From NCBI GenBank assembly GCA_020747065.1, contig JAGMVK010000024.1, positions 620,001 through 684,000 of the forward strand: 64,000 bases of DNA, in the 5' to 3' direction. Both the position numbers and the translations under genes were made by a program. Numbering within the stretch: position 1 is the stretch's first letter; each line of letters opens with the position of its first letter. Positions 58,536 through 64,000 of the stretch are shown here, one piece after another. The DNA comes from Cadophora sp. MPI-SDFR-AT-0126 (lineage: Eukaryota; Ascomycota; Leotiomycetes; Helotiales; Ploettnerulaceae). The notes under the pieces were generated by a model, which made no database searches, was not told the DNA's origin, and saw nothing but the letters and a program-made list of their open reading frames with translations.

Positions 58536-59856
58536 TTACGTTAAGATCACCTTGCCACCGCCATCTGGAAGCTTGACTTTAAAGAGAACCCATGGTTTCG
58601 TCCTTCGATCCGTGCCAGGATAGATAGCAGGCGTGAGGTGTAACTGATTACAAGAGAAGTAAAGATAGCCATCCACCGTGACCGACACTATGTCATAAAT
58701 TAACCCTTTGCCACTTCAGCTGTTGGAAAAAGTGCGACTCACTCGTATCAACCCAATTAATCCTCGGATCCCTTACCAACACATTCACGGTCCCATTCGC
58801 CGCGTTATATAGATTCACTGCGTTTTGCTCGGAGTTGCCAATGTATAGGTAACCATTGGAGTCGCTTTCAAACCCATCGCTCATACCTTTCTGGCCTCGA
58901 TTTCGGATTGCTTGTTGTGCCATCAACTCTGAAGTTGTCGATCGCGATCGTAGTAGCGCAGTCGGGACAGAATATAAGTATCTAGATCCCAAAGACCCGA
59001 AAAAAAGCTCCTCACCATCAGCCGACAAGGTTATACCGTCTGAGCCGACCGGCGAGTACATGAATGGTCGGTCCGGTCCCGCCATAAAGTATATTGGTTC
59101 TCCCCATATGAATGGCACCATTTGTGTGTCAGGTCGCACTTGTTGCACCAGATCCAAGTGCCGATGACTTGCCGCGGTCCCAAGATCTACAATGATGATC
59201 CCGTTGCGGCCTTCTGTACTTGAATCGGTAATATAGGCGACGCCCTTCCCACTGCTCGAAACACTTGCGCGTAAGTCGAACCGTACGTCGTTCAAGAATG
59301 AGTCCGGGAAAGCGATATCTTGCGGGAAGAGGATTGTCTGGAAAACAGTATTTGTTGTAAGATCGATCCCAACAAGCTTGGGCCCACCATATGTGGAAAG
59401 CACCTGAACACCGCTGAGCGGGTCAATAGCCCGGCCAGTGTCCAGAACCCAGAGCCGGTCAAGCGCGTCGATAACAACGCTTTGGACACCAATGAAATGA
59501 TCTTGGTAGTTTGCGCCTGACGGAGATCCAGTCGTACGATTAATGGCACCTCCGGGGGGATTGTTCATCTCAACGCTAGGGTAGGGTATTTCTGTGTCCA
59601 TCCCAGTGAGTTCGGCGACAGCATACGCACTGTTGGTCCCATTATTCGTGTTACCAGGATCCAAGCCGGCTGGGTAGTTTGAAAATTTTCGTCCCGTTGA
59701 GGAGACTGTGATTCCAGTCGGCCATTGATCGTAATAGAGATGAGTGATCTCAAGGGGCGGACCTGTCACTCCGGGATCTGAAAGGATGGTTTGCGCTTCG
59801 GCTGCGGTGGAGATACAGCAGGCGAGTGCAGCTATCGCTCTTTGGGTAATCTTCAT
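58536..59856 (-). CDS. Secreted yellow/major-royal-jelly-like protein
   Basis: Exon 1 59856-58743, intron 58742-58688 (GTGAGT...CATAG), exon 2 58687-58536; 421 residues. The signal peptide is MKITQRAIAALACCISTAAEA. The body is a beta-propeller of the MRJP/yellow family, with FPPG-like GRKFSNYPAGLDP, the conserved WVLDTGR segment, AYITDSS, FGSLGSRYLYSVPT and GYLYIGNSEQNAV. Splicing restores WVDTMSVTVDGYLYFSCNQL, a typical C-terminal motif of the family; without it the frame ends in an atypical tail. Fungal members are secreted and uncharacterised; some relatives bind small amines or act like lactonases. A TATA-like TATATAG lies about 55 bases upstream of the ATG. Confidence 0.88.
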
Positions 59857-60021
59857 TGTCTTTTTGCGTGTGACTTAAAACTACTGGGTACGAGAAGAAG
59901 CCTCGCATATATAGTCAAATAGTCGAATAGTCAACTCTCTGGAGGATAATAAGCTTTCACGTTAAGCCGCGTAATATTAGCTAACGGCCTTACATTAGAC
60001 CGTTTGAAAACCGAAATGCCC

Positions 60022-60129
60022 TTAGAGAACGGTGGTTAACGAGCGGATAGTAATCAGCACGGCGAAGCTGCCAATTGCGAAAGCGGTGTTATAGCTCAAT
60101 GAGTTATTATCTCCGGCAGGGTTATCCAT
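60022..60129 (-). CDS. Possible micro-ORF with one transmembrane segment (35 residues)
   Basis: ATG to TAA, MDNPAGDNNSLSYNTAFAIG followed by a hydrophobic run (FAVLITI). Too short to judge. It may be the terminal exon of an unrecognised gene or chance. Confidence 0.2.
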   Translation of the reverse strand: MDNPAGDNNSLSYNTAFAIGSFAVLITIRSLTTVL

Positions 60130-61582
60130 CTTTAAATTGGCGACAGTGAAGTCAGTGGCACTAATGATACACAGTAGCTGGACCGAGGAGACTTGAAGTT
60201 CAAACCTGTAATGGATGTGGATTTGAGGTTATGCGCGTAAAAGAACTTGGGTTTTGTCCTTACCTTTATTTCCACCTTTGCCATCCTGAATTCGCTGCTT
60301 GGAAGCTGATAACAACATGAAAGTCGTATACTGGGCAATACATGCCAAATTCCTGGCTCATTATGCCCAAACAGAAGACCATAGACGTCTCTAGTTCCCA
60401 CAAGGATGATGATCCCACACAGATTCCACTAATTAATTATACTTGCCATACTACAGAATGGCCGGAGATTTACCCCTGAACTTGGCTCACTTGGACCTCT
60501 AGCTCTTTCGTCGCCTTCTTTGCTGATGAAGCCGGACCCCTCCCCTGATGAACAAAAACATCTACCTCCTACGACTAACACTCTTGCTTCTTCTTCACCC
60601 GACTCCGCAACCCCTCCAACTCCTCAGCCCTTGACTACAAGCAATCAATTTCCCGTCAAAGCAGCAATCCCCATCAAAAGTGAACTCCCCCAAAAAAAAA
60701 CCAACGTAGGCATCAAAATGCCCGTTCGCCTAATTCCAGCTCACTTTACATAAGTATGCGGCTAGTGGAAGGGAATTGATTTGTTGTGAGTTTGTGGAGC
60801 TTCGTAGGTGAGATGAGCGGAAGAATAGGGCAAGTGAAGCATTTGGCTGCCGAGGTCATTCACTAATCAATCATTTTAATATGCTTGCGAAGGTACCTAC
60901 AGGAATAATCTTTCGCACATTGTCCTTTACCGTCTCCCCCCTTGATGAACGTTAATTCTGGTGATTTCTAATTGGCTACGGGGTGATTTACAGATACAGT
61001 AGATACCTATGCATCAACCTGGAAGGGTTGGCCCAATACCTAGTAGGCTCGCTAGTATTTAGAGTGATTTCATAAATCAACACCAAAACCAGCGGTGTTG
61101 AATCGACGCAATACTGACTACATTAGGAGGCACCTGACAATAAGTCGACGCGGCCGCCAACTGTCGGGGCAAGCGTAGCAACGAAATAAAGTTGGCGGAG
61201 TCAGTCTCCAAGGAGCCTTGTCGAGAAGATATTGGGACCCATTTCTGGAAAACTTTTGTCTTCCGAGCGTGGAGAAAACATTCTCGAGAATCAGTTGCCA
61301 TGCCTGGAGGAAACTTTAAAACATAGCGCAGTTCCGAACGCGTCTTCATCCGGGGCTCATCCTGGCCATGGAAAACGCACAGACGTAAGTAAGACCGTAC
61401 GATGTTCTTCTTATTACTGGGTCCTCTTACTGCGACTGATGTGTGCTTCATTGTTGCCTTCGCGTGACGACTTTGTCTTAAGCTGGCGACGCCTTCTTCT
61501 GCGCAGGAAGGCAATAAGAATGGGTCTCCTGTACAGTGGTTGGTTCGGGGTGACTGCTTTGCATTTGCTACTACCTTTGTTC

Positions 61583-61678
61583 AGTGGACTGAAAATGGGT
61601 CCTACCCGCTACAGGGTTCCCTGACGAGCCAGTAAACTTTCTTTCCCCCGGAGTGGATAGCCCTATTTTCAGTCCACT
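61583..61678. repeat. Inverted repeat, 17-18 bp arms
   Basis: Arm AGTGGACTGAAAATGGG (61583-61599) pairs with CCCTATTTTCAGTCCACT (61661-61678) with one bulge, enclosing about 61 bases. Could be a hairpin-forming remnant of a small transposon. Confidence 0.65.
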
Positions 61679-62120
61679 CAGCCACTTCAACGGGGAATTC
61701 TTTCTAAGGCGGGGAATGCAGAATCTCCATTGCCGTCTTGGAGCCTGGAGGAATCTGTAGTTCGCAGTTCGTCGTACATTTGTCCAAAACTTCCGCTCAA
61801 ATCGAACCTTACCTAGGTAAGATGCATTCTAGCTGTAATTAGTAACTCGCCCGAGCATGCATACTTTTAATCGGGATGATTACTACAAATAATTAGCGAG
61901 ATGGGAAGAGGCTAAATCATCACAATATTACGGCCGTAGCAACATCAGGATTGAGGCTTGATAATGAATGTCACATGTGGCCAATACCGTATGATGAATT
62001 ATCTGAGCCTGCGGCAGCGGACTTGCTTTGCCTGTCGATGAAATCCTACAGCGGCGGTCCGTCACCCGAATATAAGAATGTCTACTGCAGTACGATCAGG
62101 TCACATCATCCATCATTCAG

Positions 62121-62753
62121 CTATCCTCGGTGAGAGTGTCGATAAACTGTGATTCCTCGAATGGCGAAATCATCTTTCAATCCTATCAATGACATCCCTG
62201 AATTAGGCGGGAAAGTCTTTCTAATAACGGGATGCCCTTTGATGGACTCAGCATTATCGTCGAATCGACCACGACGCAAGAGACGGTCGATGTAAACTTG
62301 CTCTGAGCATTCCAATAGGATAACCAAAGACAATAGTTTGAATTTTCTGGCAAAATAGTCAATTTGATCCAGATCTCGGGGGAAACCTGGACGTAAGAAG
62401 TCTGCAGGGAAGAGCCTCGGATCGAAGTACAAACCATCTAATACATAAAGGTAAGTACCCGATTGAGAGGCAGCATAGATATTTTTGAGAAGCAAGGGAA
62501 TAGAGAGCTCCTTCGGATTCAGTTTCCCTGACACCTGGTTCGCTCGAATTATGGCGGCGTGTATGTTATCCGGACGATTCGACTCTTCCCTCATCAATGC
62601 TCTTATACTGAGGTGCTGAAAGTGGAGATCACGTCTGAGTAATGAACATTGTGTCCCCTTGCCAGCGCCAGGAGGGCCGATGAGTCCAATGATCTTAATC
62701 TTGTCATCGATGGGACCGTCAAAGTCATCAAGAGCTCCCGTTTGCAATGCCAT
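62121..62753 (-). CDS. Adenylate kinase-family nucleoside monophosphate kinase
   Basis: Exon 1 62753-62435, a 48-bp intron at 62434-62387 (GTTTGT...TCCAG), then exon 2 from 62386. The intron is a multiple of three without stops and so can be mistaken for coding; removing it restores the family motif LDGFPRDLDQ. Other features: P-loop GPPGAGKGT (26-34), NMP-binding region SIRALMREE, and ECSEQVYIDRLLRRGR...DDNAES, the lid/AMP-binding region. The spliced length is about 194 residues, normal for UMP/CMP- or adenylate kinases. Family-like text after DDNAES is weak and shifts frame: the current frame reads RGITVYRHSHRG, while FIDTLTEDS lies in another frame. The C-terminus may therefore be damaged or mis-spliced. 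Confidence 0.72.
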   Translation of the reverse strand: MALQTGALDDFDGPIDDKIKIIGLIGPPGAGKGTQCSLLRRDLHFQHLSIRALMREESNRPDNIHAAIIRANQVSGKLNPKELSIPLLLKNIYAASQSGTYLYVLDGLYFDPRLFPADFLRPGFPRDLDQIDYFARKFKLLSLVILLECSEQVYIDRLLRRGRFDDNAESIKGHPVIRKTFPPNSGMSLIGLKDDFAIRGITVYRHSHRG

Positions 62754-63347
62754 CGTGGGGGTGGTGTCACCGAGCTTGGCTTGCTACAAAACGGGATATA
62801 ATAGAATGTGTTATTCAAACAGACACTGTACCTTTCAAAGCCTGACCTTCTATGCCTTGGACATACATCATCAGAGCTCAGGTCCTGTAGGTGGGCGGGC
62901 GAGCTCGAGAAGTGACTGATGGCAGAGCCGCAGAAGCCCTGAGGCAGAAGTCTACAATACAAGTAGGCGGTGAGCACTTCTGCTGTGCAACCACACCACT
63001 GCACAGCACCTGAAACATGACTGTTCTTTTTTTTTCATTACGATTGCAGCCTTCTGCAAGATGCCTCTGCCTCCTCATGTCTCACTGCTTCCCATTCACT
63101 TTCTCGTCGGGAGTATAAGTACTTGTAACCCCGCATCTGCTGCCCAGCTGCCTTGCGTTTCTTTTTACTTTCACGAGAGGACTCACCTTCAACAAACGAG
63201 ACAATCGCGATACGCAAGTACATCACATCATCTCCATTCCATGTCGACGTCTGGATAGACCGTTGAAAGTATCTCTTGGTACGCTCTTTGCAAAAGCTTA
63301 CGACGATGGGTACGTGGTTCTCTCGTCCGCAGCCCCCCAACCTGGAT
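62754..63347. promoter_or_regulatory. Region between divergent kinase genes
   Basis: Upstream sequence of both the adenylate-kinase-family gene (minus) and the PfkB-like gene (plus). No specific element is recognised. Confidence 0.35.
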
Positions 63348-64000
63348 ATGAATTTCGTGTAACTTGGCATGGTGGTTTTGGACGAGTTGCGTTTTCCCGG
63401 CAAAAAGCCACTTTTAGATGTAATGGGAGGTTCTGCGTCGTACGGTACGGATAGAAGCCCAAGGCCATCAGCTTGTACCAGGATGCTGACACCCGTAGGA
63501 ACACTGGGAGTGCGGCTCTTCGCTGTCAACGACGGGCCAGACAGGCCAACTTCAATTGGTTGTCTTGTTTTGGCGGGCAAAGACTTTTCTGAGGTGGTGT
63601 AGAGGCGCCTCCGTGAATGGAACACGACCTTGGTCTTGAAAAAAGATCTTAGTAGGTTATCCACGCGTGGCTTGTTAAAATATGAAGACACGACATTTGG
63701 ACGCGGGTGCCCCTGTCTTAACATTGAGTCAATGGCTAAAATCGCGCAGCCAAAAAATTCAAGTACACAACAGAGCCTCTGAAACCTTCTCCAAGCGACT
63801 TGGTCTCTACCCCTCTGCTTACATCCCGGACATACCACTTCCTCGCCACACCTGAAGATCTCGCTCGTCAAGTCTCCGAGCAGCTTCAGCTGCGCATAGG
63901 AAACGGTGTCGAGCTGAAACCTCTTCTCGTGTGGGAGCCTTTTCCCCCTGCCTGCCAAGCCCAAAATCTGGACTCAATTTTGGCGGCATGTCGGTTGGTT
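63348..64000 (+). pseudogene. MAK32-like PfkB-family carbohydrate kinase, runs off the right edge
   Basis: Reads LGMVVLDELRFPGKKPLLDV and MGGSASYG (the PfkB GG signature region). Intron 63445-63498 (GTACGG...CTGAC...CGTAG) leads to TLGVRLFAVNDGP, then IGCLVLAGKDFSE, WNTTLVLKKD, STRGLLKYEDTTFG. A second intron, 63703-63749, with a GC donor (GCGGGT) restores FGPKKFKYTTEPL, then PLLTSRTYHFLATPEDLARQ and onward to the window edge. TAA at 63360-63362 (four codons after a possible ATG at 63348) and TAG at 63600-63602 interrupt it. If translation starts at ATG 63369 only the TAG matters. MAK32 in yeast is needed for maintenance of a dsRNA element. A 308-codon minus-strand frame overlaps it and is judged antisense noise. 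Confidence 0.75.

Larger units (their letters stand above)
59857..62120. other. Gene-poor region
   Basis: No large gene is supported. Contains a possible micro-ORF (60022-60129), an inverted repeat (61583-61678) and overlapping frames of 77-145 codons on opposite strands at 60.5-61.6 kb that have no motifs. Confidence 0.45.

Noticed and set aside
61077..61624. Overlapping frames of 145 (minus) and 130 (plus) codons
   Set aside because: Neither has recognisable motifs, start context or introns.
63038..63964. 308-codon minus-strand open frame
   Set aside because: No motifs, low-complexity composition, and the plus strand carries a recognisable PfkB-family gene over most of its length.

Overview
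The window reads as nuclear DNA of a filamentous ascomycete. Genes carry short introns of about 45-150 bp with fungal GT...branch...AG signals. Recognisable families include HET-domain proteins, a family 3 pectate lyase, a dynamin-like GTPase, two cytochrome P450s, a yellow/royal-jelly-like secreted protein and a MAK32-like PfkB kinase. Several genes and transposons are broken mainly by C-to-T / G-to-A changes (TGG to TAG, CAA/CAG to TAA/TAG, CGA to TGA), as expected from repeat-induced point mutation (RIP). A plant-associated or saprotrophic leotiomycete-like fungus is my guess, not something the sequence proves.

Layout. 1-5.8 kb: a HET gene (intact as far as visible, running off the left edge), a HET pseudogene and a three-exon pectate lyase. 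5.9-9.5 kb: gene-poor, with an orphan Tcp11/SOK1 N-terminal fragment and broken coding pieces. 9.5-14.3 kb: a divergent pair, a C2H2-type zinc-finger protein and a dynamin-like GTPase. 15.3-20.4 kb: a four-exon His-rich/Lys-Pro-rich protein, a tiny two-exon gene and a damaged multi-pass membrane protein gene. 21.1-23.1 kb: a piggyBac-like element with 30-bp terminal inverted repeats. 23.5-39 kb: decayed genes, including the N-terminal region of a NACHT-type NLR, two unrecognised multi-exon genes and a long ruin of a DUF3638/DUF3645 protein. 39-47.5 kb: an AT-rich block made largely of one complete but heavily mutated Ty1/copia-type LTR retrotransposon with a 5-bp target duplication. 48.5-60 kb: an alpha/beta hydrolase, P450, hydrolase relic, truncated microsomal epoxide hydrolase, CYP52-like P450 and secreted yellow-like protein. 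60-64 kb: an adenylate-kinase-family gene, and on the + strand a MAK32-like PfkB kinase hidden beneath a long antisense open frame.

How it fits together. The left and middle parts look like a RIP-scarred neighbourhood of nonself-recognition and multicopy genes (HET, NLR). The right part resembles a small oxidative/hydrolytic catabolic neighbourhood next to the transposon block, with its epoxide hydrolases already broken. All gene models come from reading the sequence by eye; splice sites, family names and stop-codon interpretations are unverified by any search.
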